Below, in pieces: positions 33,665 through 42,218 of a stretch of 64,000 bases of DNA (its first letter is position 1; each line of letters starts with the position of its first letter). The DNA lies in assembly GCF_028736215.1 (NCBI RefSeq), contig NZ_CP117883.1:4464001-4528000 (forward strand), given 5' to 3'. Made by a program: the position numbers and the translations under genes. The notes under the pieces are model-generated. The model searched no databases. It saw only the letters and a list, made by a program, of their open reading frames with translations, and had not been told where the DNA came from. This stretch comes from Mucilaginibacter sp. KACC 22773. GTDB lineage: Bacteria > Bacteroidota > Bacteroidia > Sphingobacteriales > Sphingobacteriaceae.

Positions 33665-35497
33665 TCAATATTCTTTTAGTTTATTCCACCATGTTTTTTT
33701 CAGGATCAGCATCGTAATTGCCAGCAAGCCTATGGTAACCGCCAAAGGCAACTTTTGGTTGAGGATAAGGTACATAGGCAATATGGTAAGGCATAGCTGG
33801 GTGATTGTACCTATAACTACGTTGAACATGTTGAGCTTAAAGTTTTTGTTGGGCGTAAAACTTTCATCATCGGCCATGACCAGCTTTTTTACCGGTCCCC
33901 AAAAGCCCCAGGGCCGTACATTGCTGTAGAAGGCTTTCAGTACCGCTATATCTGTAGGCTCGGTTGCAAGCGATCCTATAACCGAACCAGCCAGCGAGAT
34001 AAGGAACAATACCGGGAACCAATACAATAACTCGTTATTGGAAACATACAACGAGAAAACCATTGCCGACAAAATGCCTGAAAGCATCCCCCAGAAAAAC
34101 CCGCCGGCATTAAAGCGCCACCAATGCCACTTTAACACATTTGATGCTACATAGCCGCCATATAATGCCGAGACGATCCATTGCAGTACGGTGTTAACAT
34201 TGTGCGCAAAAAAGCCCAGGAAAACCCCGATAGCTACCACAATGATGCCCACCAGGTAATTCATGGTGATGATATTTTTGTTGGAGGCAACCGGGTTAAC
34301 GTATTTGAGGTAAATATCATTAACAATGTAAGCCTGGGCCGCGTTCATGGTGCCGCTAAAGGTGCTCATAAAAGCGCCTAATAAACCGGCCAGCAATAAG
34401 CCTACCAGGCCAACGGGTAAAAAATTATTGATAACTGCCGGTAATATCCGTTCAAAATCGATATCGCCGGTAGCATCCTTCAGGTTCATTTGGTGATAGT
34501 AGATTAAACCTAAAATGGTGAGGCTTACAATGAGCGAATACCTGATGGGCAGCAAAACAATATTAACAAAGCCACTCATTTTACTGGCGTCCTCGGGCGA
34601 GCGGGTTGACAGGATCTTCTGCATATCATAATTGGGTGCAGGCCCCGCCAATGCTGCGAAAAAGCCCTTGAAGGTCATCATCATAAAAAACAACCCGAAC
34701 AGCGAGTAGCCGTCGTCTTTTATCTTTTTGTTTACCTCGGTAATAATGCCCGACCAGTTCATGTTCAAGTGGGTGCCAAAAAACGGACTAAACCAACCAT
34801 CGGGCACATGAAGGCTATGGCCTGCCAGTTTATGGGCAGCGATGAACCCTATCCAGATACAGGCAACCGTCATCACGCCGTACTTAACCATGTCGCCCAA
34901 AACTATGCTGTGCATCCCGCCTAAAATGGAATAAAACATGGCAAACAACGTGAATATAATACCATAAACATGTGGCACATATTGCGGGCCAACGTTAAAC
35001 GGCACATAGCTTTTCACCAGGTCCCAGGGGATAAATATCTCGATGAATTTACCCAGCCCGATAAACCCATAAGCCAGGAAACCAAAACAGCTTAACAACG
35101 CAAAAGCGATAACTACCATTTGTGAGGCGGCCACCCAGGTACCCGTTTTACCAAAGCGGGTAGCCAGCCACTCGGCGCCGGTTGCAGCGTTGGAGCGGCG
35201 CAGCCAGCGCGACAGGTACATCATCAAGAACACCTGGTTAAATACGGGCCACAGCCAGGGTATCCAGATGCTTTTCATGCCGTACACAAAGCACAGGCTT
35301 ACCATCCACATAGTGCCGCTGATATCGAACATATCAGAGGCATCGCTTAAACCCAGCTTATACCAGGGCAGCGATTTGCCGCCAAGCATGTAGCTTTCCT
35401 TGTTTTCGCGGGCTTTTTTACGGTACCACAAACCAATAAAAATGGTACTCAGCAGGTACAGAACGATGATAATAATATCGGCTAAGTGTAGCTTCAT
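33665..35497 (-). CDS. Sodium:solute symporter (SSS family), probable mannobiose/mannosylglucose importer
   Basis: A 610-residue membrane protein with about 13-14 hydrophobic segments. It begins with a membrane segment followed by RKKARENKESYMLGGKSLPWYKLGLSDASDMFDISGTMW, a typical SSS (PF00474) start; GLVGLLLAGLLGAFMSTFSGTMNAAQAYIVNDIY is the conserved sodium-site region. In the well-studied Bacteroides fragilis mannobiose operon an Na+/sugar symporter likewise accompanies the epimerase and phosphorylase, so a beta-1,4-mannobiose substrate is inferred. The GH130 start lies 14 bp after its stop, indicating co-transcription. Confidence 0.9.
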   Translation of the reverse strand: MKLHLADIIIIVLYLLSTIFIGLWYRKKARENKESYMLGGKSLPWYKLGLSDASDMFDISGTMWMVSLCFVYGMKSIWIPWLWPVFNQVFLMMYLSRWLRRSNAATGAEWLATRFGKTGTWVAASQMVVIAFALLSCFGFLAYGFIGLGKFIEIFIPWDLVKSYVPFNVGPQYVPHVYGIIFTLFAMFYSILGGMHSIVLGDMVKYGVMTVACIWIGFIAAHKLAGHSLHVPDGWFSPFFGTHLNMNWSGIITEVNKKIKDDGYSLFGLFFMMMTFKGFFAALAGPAPNYDMQKILSTRSPEDASKMSGFVNIVLLPIRYSLIVSLTILGLIYYHQMNLKDATGDIDFERILPAVINNFLPVGLVGLLLAGLLGAFMSTFSGTMNAAQAYIVNDIYLKYVNPVASNKNIITMNYLVGIIVVAIGVFLGFFAHNVNTVLQWIVSALYGGYVASNVLKWHWWRFNAGGFFWGMLSGILSAMVFSLYVSNNELLYWFPVLFLISLAGSVIGSLATEPTDIAVLKAFYSNVRPWGFWGPVKKLVMADDESFTPNKNFKLNMFNVVIGTITQLCLTILPMYLILNQKLPLAVTIGLLAITMLILKKTWWNKLKEY

Positions 35498-35968
35498 TTT
35501 TTTGTCGGAATCAGAATTTTCAGAATTTACGGATTTTCAGAATACCTTGCGTTCGGTAATTTTTTACAAATTCTGTTAATTCTCAAATTCTGTAAATCCT
35601 GATCATAATTGGTGCACTCAAAAGTGGGTTTATAAAAGTCATTTTTGTAATACTTTTTTAACCTATTCTTTTACTTATCGATATTCTATATAACAAAGGT
35701 TAAGAACTATCGCTTTTTTTGGCTTACAATAACCATTCGTTTTCGGGGGTACTTTCGACGTGCGCGGGGTGTTGTTTTGGTAACTTCCGGGTGCTTGGCA
35801 AGGTGCTTGGGAGTATCTTTAACGGTTGACAGGTGCGTTACTGTGTACCTTGATAAAACGGCAATAACCTACAACAAAAGCGGCTTAATTTTACATCGAA
35901 AGCATTATTCATTAATAGTGCATCCGCCACCCGGAAATACCGCATTTTCAAATTTTAAAATCCTCAAA
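35498..35968. other. Intergenic region between AraC regulator and symporter gene
   Basis: About 470 bp without a convincing gene. 35510-35605 contains an imperfect inverted repeat built from CAGAATTTACGGATTTTC and ATTCTGTAAATCCTGATC type strings, a repeat common in this phylum. The rest must hold the symporter promoter and any AraC site, but I could not pick one out. Confidence 0.5.
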
Positions 35969-36847
35969 TTAAATAAACACCCTGTTCCCCGTATAAGTTT
36001 CCCGGAATTCCTTGGGAATGCACAGCTTTTTGCGTTTAAAAATGCGGTTAAAGTTGGAGATATTGTTGAATCCGCATTTATAGGCAATCTCGGCCACGGT
36101 GGCTGTCGAGTCTATCAGCATGCGGGAGGCGTGGCCCAGCCGAATCTCGTTCAGGCTGTCAATGAAGGTTTTACCGGTGCGTTTTTTGATAAACCTGCTG
36201 AACGATGCCTCGGGCATATTGGCTATTTTGGCCACCTCGGCAAGGGTTACCTGCTTGTTGTAGTTTATGTTCATGTGCTCAAACACCTTTTCAATACGGC
36301 GGCTGTTGTAATAAAACTTATCGTTGGCAAAGCTGGGATCTGATAACATCTTCATATTGCGCGAGATAGACAGATCATGCAGTATCGACATCAGCTCCAG
36401 CACCGAATCAAACCCGCTTTTTTTATCAAGGCCCTGGATGCGGTCACGTAAAGCCATAATGGTATCGGGCGAAAATACAATGCCCCGCTGCGACCGCTCC
36501 AGCATACTTTTTACAAAACTTAACTGGTTGCGTTTCAGTAGTTTTTCATCAAACAAATCCTTATGAAACTGGATGGTTACCTCGGTAATCTCCTCGCTTT
36601 GGCATTGGTGGGTAAACCAGGCATGGTACAGGTTGGGGCCTATTAGCGCCAGCTCCAGCTCGTCAATCATCTCGATATGGCCGCCTACAACGCGCTTGGC
36701 GCCCTTGGCATTGATAATCAGGTTTAACTCATACTCATCATGGTAATGCAGCGGAAAATCAAACTTCTTTTTAACCCTCGAAAAAATGGTAAAACAATCG
36801 CTTGGGGTTAGCGGCGTAATCTCGCGCATTACATTATTGGTAATCAT
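35969..36847 (-). CDS. AraC family transcriptional regulator
   Basis: A 292-residue protein with an N-terminal cupin-like ligand domain (about 10-150; FPLHYHDEYELNLIIN) and a C-terminal AraC double helix-turn-helix (about 185-285; ITLAEVAKIANMPEASFSRFIKKRTGKTF and TVAEIAYKCGFNNISNFNRIFKRK). It probably activates the symporter/phosphorylase/epimerase operon immediately downstream in response to mannobiose or mannose-containing disaccharides. Start Met1 or Met7. The cupin histidines (HYHDE) are kept, so a metal or sugar pocket is possible. No second regulator is seen for this operon. Confidence 0.9.
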   Translation of the reverse strand: MITNNVMREITPLTPSDCFTIFSRVKKKFDFPLHYHDEYELNLIINAKGAKRVVGGHIEMIDELELALIGPNLYHAWFTHQCQSEEITEVTIQFHKDLFDEKLLKRNQLSFVKSMLERSQRGIVFSPDTIMALRDRIQGLDKKSGFDSVLELMSILHDLSISRNMKMLSDPSFANDKFYYNSRRIEKVFEHMNINYNKQVTLAEVAKIANMPEASFSRFIKKRTGKTFIDSLNEIRLGHASRMLIDSTATVAEIAYKCGFNNISNFNRIFKRKKLCIPKEFRETYTGNRVFI

Positions 36848-37454
36848 AATTCTGAACAGATTTTAAAAAGGCGATCAATGATACATATTTAACATCAGCA
36901 TATCAAATATTTTACATTTTTATAAAGTTTTGAATAACAAGTGCACGGATATCACTCCCACTAAAATATTAAATTAAGTCGTCGCCCCACCCCAAAACAC
37001 CCCTCAAACACCGTCAAATAACGTCAATAAAGTCCGGCTAAGCACCAAAAACCTCCCCATTGACACCTAAAAACATCCAAAAAATTACAAAAAAATAACC
37101 CTTTTTTTAACTGCCTGTTACATTGATATAAATTTTAACTTTTAGGTTTGCAACCGGATTGATTTTTAACTTTTAACCCTTTGGGTCAGCTTGTTTAGCA
37201 CCGAGTTTTAAGTCTTGAGTTCTGAGTCTTGAGTCCGAAGCGTTAAATCCAAGGTCTTAATGCCAAAGTCTCGGGCCCGAAACCTGCAGTGTTTTGACAA
37301 TTGTTCAGGACTTAGAACTTTTGACTCAAGACTTCGGACTTAAAACCCAAGACTCAGAACTCAATACTCAATACGCACAACTATCAAAACAATTACCGGA
37401 TATTTGTTGTAGAACACGGTATAAACAAAGATGGATCAAAACATTACATAATTA
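36848..37454. other. Intergenic region containing a degenerate tandem/inverted repeat
   Basis: About 600 bp without a gene, separating the mannobiose operon from the lipid-transport operon. The 3' half is a repeat described separately (37203-37374). The 5' half is AT-rich with a stretch of short C-runs (36980-37075), in which I see nothing assignable. Confidence 0.5.
37203..37374. repeat. Degenerate inverted repeat made of GTCTTGAGT/ACTCAAGAC units
   Basis: 37203-37240 holds AAGTCTTGAGTTCTGAGTC and GTCTTGAGTCCGAAG units. 37325-37374 holds the complement-type units CTCAAGACTTCGGACTTAA and CAAGACTCAGAACTCA. The two halves would pair as a long imperfect hairpin upstream of the Mla operon. Confidence 0.7.
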
Positions 37455-38264
37455 ATGGATACCGCACAAAGCACCAAACCTACTATACGCAAAAGGGTAA
37501 ACAAGTTTAAGCAAAGCATTACCGACTTCCTGATAAGCCTGTACCGCATAAACCAGTTTATCCTGCGCTTCTTCAGGGAGGCATTTATGCCCCCTTTTGA
37601 GTTTAAAGAGGTTATGCGCCAGTGTTATGAAGTTGGTGTGCGCTCCTTTACCCTCATTACCGTTACCGGCTTTATTGTGGGCCTTATATTTACCAAACAA
37701 TCGCGGCCGTCGCTTTCGCAGTTTGGGGCTACATCGTGGCTGCCATCGCTGGTATCTATAGCCATTATGCGGGCGCTGGCACCATTGGTTACGGCGCTTA
37801 TCGCATCGGGCAAGGTAGGTTCGGGCATTGGGGCCGAACTGGGCTCTATGCGGGTAACCGAACAGATAGATGCTATGGAGGTATCGGGAACCAAGCCATT
37901 CAAATACCTGGTGTGTACCAGGGTACTGGCTACTACGCTTACCATCCCCATCCTATCTACCTACACCGGCTTTATTGCCATGTTTGGCGGTTATTTAAAC
38001 GTGGCCCAAAACGAGGGCACCACCTGGACAACCTTTATACAGGAGTTTTTTGATCCCTTAACGTATACCGATTTCGTGGCTTCGCTTATCAAATCCATCG
38101 TATTTGGGTTTACCATAGGCATTGTGGGTTGCTACCAGGGCTATAACAGCAGCAAGGGTACCGAAGGCGTGGGCAAAGCCGCCAACGGCGCGGTGGTTAC
38201 CGCCATGTTTTTGGTGTTTATTGAAGAAGTAATTATTGTACAGATAACCAGCTGGTTCCGTTAA
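37455..38264 (+). CDS. mlaE: ABC transporter permease, MlaE family
   Basis: A 269-residue permease with five or six membrane segments and the MlaE/Ttg2B signature (LASGKVGSGIGAELGSMRVTEQIDAMEVSG). It is the membrane subunit of a phospholipid-transporting ABC complex that keeps the outer membrane asymmetric. Followed 10 bp later by the ATPase and then the MCE protein: the usual Bacteroidota mlaEFD triplet, without obvious mlaA, mlaB or mlaC nearby. The N-terminal ~40 residues are a hydrophilic, helical extension. Confidence 0.93.
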   Translation: MDTAQSTKPTIRKRVNKFKQSITDFLISLYRINQFILRFFREAFMPPFEFKEVMRQCYEVGVRSFTLITVTGFIVGLIFTKQSRPSLSQFGATSWLPSLVSIAIMRALAPLVTALIASGKVGSGIGAELGSMRVTEQIDAMEVSGTKPFKYLVCTRVLATTLTIPILSTYTGFIAMFGGYLNVAQNEGTTWTTFIQEFFDPLTYTDFVASLIKSIVFGFTIGIVGCYQGYNSSKGTEGVGKAANGAVVTAMFLVFIEEVIIVQITSWFR

Positions 38265-38274
38265 TCGATTTAGC

Positions 38275-39048
38275 ATGGAAAAGAAAATTGTAAAGGCCGA
38301 CCATAACAACCCGGTTATCACTATCCGGGGGCTTGAAAAAGCCTTTGAAGACTATCACGTTCTCCGCGGTATCGACCTTGACCTATACCAGGGCGAAAAC
38401 CTGGTGGTATTGGGCCGCTCGGGTACCGGCAAATCTGTATTAATAAAAATCATATCCGGCCTGTTAACGCCCGATAAAGGCGAGATTAACGTATTAGGCC
38501 ATAACTACGCCGAAATAAGCGAAAAGGAACTGCAGGAGCTGCGCATCCGCATCGGCTTCTCGTTTCAGAACAGTGCTTTGTATGATAGCATGACGGTACG
38601 CAAAAACCTCGAGTTCCCGCTGGTTCGCAACCGTAGGGGTATTACCCGTAATGAAATTAATACTGCGGTTGAAACCGTGCTTGATGCCGTTGGCCTGTCG
38701 CAAACTATTAACCAGATGCCATCCGAGCTTTCGGGCGGGCAGCGCAAGCGTATCGGCATTGCCCGTACGCTGATCCTGAACCCCGAAATTATGCTGTATG
38801 ATGAGCCAACCGCCGGCCTCGACCCTATTACCTGCATCGAGATTAACGACCTGATTAACGAGGTACAGCAACGCTTCAACACCTCGTCTATCATTATAAC
38901 ACATGATTTAACCTGCGCCAAACAAACCGGCGACCGCATTGCCATGCTACTGGATGGCAAGTTTCAGCGCACCGGCAGTTTCGACGAGGTATTTGATACC
39001 AACGATAGCCGTGTTAAACCGTTTTACGACTATAACTTTATCCAATAA
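38275..39048 (+). CDS. mlaF: ABC transporter ATP-binding protein, MlaF family
   Basis: A 257-residue ABC ATPase. Walker A is GRSGTGKSV, the Q-loop is SFQNSALYDSMTV, the signature is LSGGQRKRIGIARTL and Walker B is IMLYDEPTAGLDP, followed by ITHDLTCAKQTGDR. The Q-loop FQNSALYDSMTV and TAGLDPIT blocks are typical of Ttg2A/MlaF. It hydrolyses ATP on the cytoplasmic side to drive lipid movement by the MlaE permease. The short 10-bp and 24-bp spacings make one operon with its neighbours. Confidence 0.95.
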   Translation: MEKKIVKADHNNPVITIRGLEKAFEDYHVLRGIDLDLYQGENLVVLGRSGTGKSVLIKIISGLLTPDKGEINVLGHNYAEISEKELQELRIRIGFSFQNSALYDSMTVRKNLEFPLVRNRRGITRNEINTAVETVLDAVGLSQTINQMPSELSGGQRKRIGIARTLILNPEIMLYDEPTAGLDPITCIEINDLINEVQQRFNTSSIIITHDLTCAKQTGDRIAMLLDGKFQRTGSFDEVFDTNDSRVKPFYDYNFIQ

Positions 39049-39072
39049 CAAAAAAGACATTATACGATTATC

Positions 39073-40068
39073 ATGGACGCATCAGAAAATAAAAAAGCAA
39101 TCACCGTAGGCCTGTTCCTGGGCCTCGGCCTCATATTGTTTATCCTTGGCATCTTTACGCTTGGCGGCCAGCAAAAAGCGTTTGTAAAAAACATTCACCT
39201 CAGTTCGGTTTTCGGCGATGTGGCCGGGCTTAAAAAAGGCAACAACGTTTGGTTTTCGGGCGTAAAGGTAGGCACCATCAGCTCCGTGCGCTTTGAAGGA
39301 CCATCGCAGGTGCGGGTGTCCATGAGTGTGGACCAGGCAACTCAGCAATACATCCACCGCAACGCCCAGGCCAAAATAAGCAGCGACGGATTGATAGGCA
39401 ACAAAATCATCGTGATTGACGGCGGCAGCCCGCAGGCCCCCGAAGTACAGGACGGCGACGTACTACAGGCCGAAAAGCTGCTCTCGACAGATGATATCAT
39501 GAAAACCCTGCAGGATAACAATCAAAACCTGCTGGCCATAACCGGCGACTTTAAAACCCTTAGCCACCAGATTTTACAGGGAAAAGGCACCATTGGCGCG
39601 CTAATGGCCGATAATACCATGGCCCTGCAACTGCGCGCCGCCATGAAAAACCTGCAAACGGCCACCCAAAACGCCGCGGTAATGGCGGCCTCGCTAAATG
39701 CGTTTAGCAATAAGCTAAACACCAAAGGTGGTTTAGCAGATAAAATGCTGACCGATACGGCCACCTTTAACCACATCCGCCTGGCCGTAAACCAGCTGCA
39801 ACAAGCCGCCAGCAACGCCAGCACCCTCACCAACAACCTGAACAAAGCCAGCGACAAACTCAACCGTACCGACAATGCCCTCGGCGTACTGCTAAACGAC
39901 CCCAAAGCCGCCGTTAAAGTACAAACCACCCTCGACAACCTGCAACAAAGCTCCGTCAAACTAAACGACGACCTGGAAGCCGCCCAGCACAACTTTTTCC
40001 TGAAAGGTTTTTTTAAGGACAAAGCCAAAAAGGCCAAGGCAGATAGTTTGAAAAAGGCGGGGCAATAA
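39073..40068 (+). CDS. mlaD: MCE domain lipid-binding protein (MlaD family)
   Basis: A 331-residue protein with one N-terminal membrane segment (about 10-28) and an MCE domain (about 38-115; VFGDVAGLKKGNNVWFSGVKVG). A long, helical, Ala/Asn/Gln-rich coiled region follows (about 150-315), ending in a Lys-rich tail. MCE proteins form hexameric rings or tubes in the periplasm that carry lipids between membranes. The extended helical part suggests a tube spanning part of the envelope. It is the final gene of the mlaEFD operon. Codon use is GC-richer than in the genes that follow. Confidence 0.93.
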   Translation: MDASENKKAITVGLFLGLGLILFILGIFTLGGQQKAFVKNIHLSSVFGDVAGLKKGNNVWFSGVKVGTISSVRFEGPSQVRVSMSVDQATQQYIHRNAQAKISSDGLIGNKIIVIDGGSPQAPEVQDGDVLQAEKLLSTDDIMKTLQDNNQNLLAITGDFKTLSHQILQGKGTIGALMADNTMALQLRAAMKNLQTATQNAAVMAASLNAFSNKLNTKGGLADKMLTDTATFNHIRLAVNQLQQAASNASTLTNNLNKASDKLNRTDNALGVLLNDPKAAVKVQTTLDNLQQSSVKLNDDLEAAQHNFFLKGFFKDKAKKAKADSLKKAGQ

Positions 40069-40146
40069 GGCCTTGACCCTACCCTGTCATGCGGAGTGTA
40101 AAATTTCGCTAAACGCTGAACGGGAAAAACATTCAAAAATAAACGA

Positions 40147-40195
40147 CTGTCATCCTGAACGGAGTGAAGGATCTATTCGCGAACTTTTCTAACGG
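40147..40195. repeat. Dispersed intergenic repeat, copy B
   Basis: CTGTCATCCTGAACGGAG followed by GATCTATTCGCGAACTTTTC matches, in opposite orientation, the copy at 25750-25793. The spacer 40069-40684 holds this element, the MITE-like repeat and a promoter, and no supported gene. Confidence 0.8.
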
Positions 40196-40398
40196 TCATG
40201 CACAGCTGATAGATCCATCGTACCTGCCATTGACACATTTATAACTTACTGATTATCAATTGCAAAAAAAAGTGTCATTTGCAATGCGATCATTTGTGCG
40301 CAAATAAAGGTTACTCAGGATGACAGGAAAATTGGGTATGTCATGCTAAGCTGTAAATTTCGGAAAATTCTGAAGAGAGAATAACTTTCATCGCATAT

Positions 40399-40552
40399 CG
40401 GCGACGACTCACCCCAACGAGGCTCCGCCCGTCTGCCCCTCCGACTGCGTCGCATAGAGGGGCGAAAAAGGAAAAACAAAATGGGGTTCACCCTCTTTGC
40501 GGCGTAAGCCGGAGGGTCGGCCAGCGCAGCGTAGCCGGGGTGAGTCGTAGCC
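40399..40552. mobile_element. MITE-like dispersed element with 16-bp terminal inverted repeats, copy 1
   Basis: The ends GGCGACGACTCACCCC (40400-40415) and GGGGTGAGTCGTAGCC (40537-40552) are inverted repeats matching at 15 of 16 positions. The interior contains GACTGCGTCGCATAGAGG and CACCCTCTTTGCGGCG. A second copy begins at 63880 and runs out of the window with the same internal order. There is no transposase; movement would have to be in trans. Confidence 0.7.
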
Positions 40553-40653
40553 AGCATTCAAGAACAATGTTTGTGTAAACTGAATTTGTCATGCGCCTGC
40601 TTCGGTGTAACAGGGCGACTGGTACCAGGGTTTACATTTCCACAATTATTCTG

Positions 40654-40661
40654 TATTTTTG
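40654..40661 (+). promoter_or_regulatory. Putative -7 element for the antitoxin/toxin pair
   Basis: TATTTTTG, fitting TAnnTTTG, 23 bp before the antitoxin ATG. TTTAC about 20 bp upstream is a weak -33 candidate. Confidence 0.45.
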
Positions 40662-40684
40662 ATTGAACAGTAATATCAGCAACA

Positions 40685-40942
40685 ATGCAAACAACTTACA
40701 GACTAAAGGCGCAAGAGATCAGCATGGCATTTCTGAAATCCCTGAAAACAATGTTTGCCGGGCAGGAAGTCGAGATCACTGTAAAATCTGTAGACAGTCC
40801 TCAAAAAAAATCGGATAGCCCTGTAAATAGCAATTTACTGCAAATGATAAACGACAACCGTAAGGCTGCTCCTGTAATTTCTCCGGATGTGGACATCAGG
40901 GCATTAATTGATGATTCACACAACCCGGTTGGGGGCGAGTAG
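40685..40942 (+). CDS. Putative antitoxin of a PIN-toxin module, 85 aa
   Basis: An 85-residue protein with a short N-terminal beta/helix part (TYRLKAQEISMAFLKSLKTMFAGQEVEITV) and a charged, probably disordered C-terminal half. This resembles antitoxins encoded before PIN toxins in Bacteroidota: short, an N-terminal segment containing a phrase like EVEITV, and a flexible tail. The stop (40940-40942) is one base before the ATG of the PIN ORF (40944), the usual arrangement for a toxin-antitoxin pair. The promoter-like element upstream would serve both. There is no recognisable DNA-binding family by eye, so the antitoxin call rests mainly on context. Confidence 0.6.
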   Translation: MQTTYRLKAQEISMAFLKSLKTMFAGQEVEITVKSVDSPQKKSDSPVNSNLLQMINDNRKAAPVISPDVDIRALIDDSHNPVGGE

Positions 40943-40943
40943 G

Positions 40944-41349
40944 ATGAATTATATCGACACAGATGTATTGACCCCATTTACTTATCAACCAAAATTCAAA
41001 TTTACATTTGAAGGTAAATGATATGATAGAGGATATGGTTACAACTCAAACTCTTCTCATATCCTGCCTCAGCATTCAGGAACTTGGATTTGTACTTGCT
41101 AAACTTGATCAGCCAACCTCATTTATTACAACAAAATTAAACCAATTGATTTCGTCGTCCCCTGTTCAATATGGCCTTGATGAATTTAAAAGGGCCATGG
41201 AGTTGGCGTCATCGATAGGTTTTAAAGATTTTAATGACTGCCTGCACACCGCCATAGCCGAAAAACATTGCACAGACCTATACACCTGTAACTATAAGGA
41301 TTTTAAAAGAATTCAGCCGCTTACGAAACTGAATATACATTTTCTATAA
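40944..41349 (+). pseudogene. Frameshifted PIN-domain toxin (VapC-like)
   Basis: Reading from ATG 40944 gives MNYIDTDVLTPF, the start of a PIN domain with the first acidic residue (D6 in YIDTDVL), and then runs out of frame to a stop near 41019. In the +1 frame, from 40972, the expected continuation appears: HLLINQNSNLHLKVNDMIED, then CLSIQELGFVLAKL (acidic E of the active site) and FKDFNDCLHTAIAEKHCTDLYTCNYKDF (acidic cluster). One extra base, most simply in the CCCC run at 40972-40975, explains the break. If the run is CCC, the complete toxin is about 134 aa. Intact PIN proteins cut RNA. It is inactive as read, or switched by slippage, or there is a sequence error. Confidence 0.75.
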
Positions 41350-41826
41350 GTTTAAGAGCCGGTAAAGCACCACTCCTTCCGTTGATACTGAGGGACGAAG
41401 CATTTAAAATATCGAATGCGTCTTAATTCTTGATTCTTACATATTGACTCTTTTCCCGCCGTTGCCTGCGGCCCGCGCTTTACACTCATACGCGCACAGG
41501 GCATTAGGCGCAGGCCGGTATCCGTTTCAATCGCTAACGGGGGGGATTGGAGAGGTGTGCATTTGGATTTCCAACAAAATCGTCATTTGCATGCGAGGCA
41601 TACGCGGTGCGCGTGCGTCAGCTTTGGATGGACAATTCACTCACACAGTCCCACAGAGTCCCTCGGACAATCATTGGAGAAAGTAATTGACCAACTGCAC
41701 TACCTGGGTTTATTTACACCGGCAAAAATAATTGGTAAGTAGTTGAGGCAGCTATCAATACCTTTTATAACTTTACGCTTATCTGTTACCTTATTATAAT
41801 TATAGTAATTACCATACAAGCAAAGC
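41350..41826. other. Intergenic region with repeat fragments
   Basis: About 475 bp without a supported gene. 41424-41446 repeats the TCTTAATTCTTGATTCT string also seen before nhaA. 41460-41560 is GC-rich, with fragments such as GCATTAGGCGCAGGC and CGCTAACGGGGGGG that resemble dispersed repeats. 41590-41690 is GC-rich and similarly non-coding. I see no promoter. Confidence 0.5.
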
Positions 41827-42216
41827 ATGATTATTACCATCAAAGACGAGACTTTTGCCGGCAAAATATTGCATGAACTGGAGATAGAATTTAAAACCGA
41901 AACGGTTAGCGTGCAGGACATTATAACCGGCAGGGTAATTAAAGAGGTAGAAAATTATAACAACAAACTGCCCGAATATTTTAATGGTTTGATTGAACCA
42001 TCGGATGTGGAGAAAACGCTTAACGGCTTTAAGCTGAAACCCAAAAAAGTAATTGATGCCGAGAAGCAGGTGTATGTTGCTTTAAATGCATTTCAAAACA
42101 ACGGTTTTTTTGTACTAATAGATAATATCCAATCAGAAAGCCTTGATCAGCAAATTGCCTTGCGAAAAGATACCACCATCAGTTTTATTAAATTAACGCC
42201 ATTGGTAGGTGGCTGA
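41827..42216 (+). CDS. Small protein with ubiquitin-like pattern and C-terminal Gly-Gly, partner of DUF4132
   Basis: A 129-residue cytoplasmic protein of no named family that I recognise. Residues 1-45 read like the first hairpin and helix of a beta-grasp fold (MIITIKDE, then ELEIEFKTETVSVQDI and a helix to ENYN). Residues 93-129 resemble the last part of ubiquitin: SLDQQI, then KDTTISFIKL and a terminal Leu-Val-Gly-Gly. The middle (48-92) would be an insertion with helical character. Ending exactly at Gly-Gly is the mark of ThiS, MoaD and ubiquitin-like modifiers, but no E1, E2 or protease gene is nearby. The gene is 2 bp from the DUF4132 gene, so the two are surely translated together. The fold is an inference by eye. 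Confidence 0.75.
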   Translation: MIITIKDETFAGKILHELEIEFKTETVSVQDIITGRVIKEVENYNNKLPEYFNGLIEPSDVEKTLNGFKLKPKKVIDAEKQVYVALNAFQNNGFFVLIDNIQSESLDQQIALRKDTTISFIKLTPLVGG

Positions 42217-42218
42217 TT

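Noticed and set aside
35777..36343. 188-codon open frame antisense to AraC
   Set aside because: Overlaps the conserved helix-turn-helix domain on the other strand; no recognisable protein features.
40315..40557. 80-codon minus-strand frame
   Set aside because: Lies wholly inside the MITE-like repeat; the peptide is repeat-derived.
41444..41742. Short frames in the GC-rich spacer before the Gly-Gly protein
   Set aside because: Overlapping frames in repeat-like DNA, with rare-codon-rich translations and no motif.
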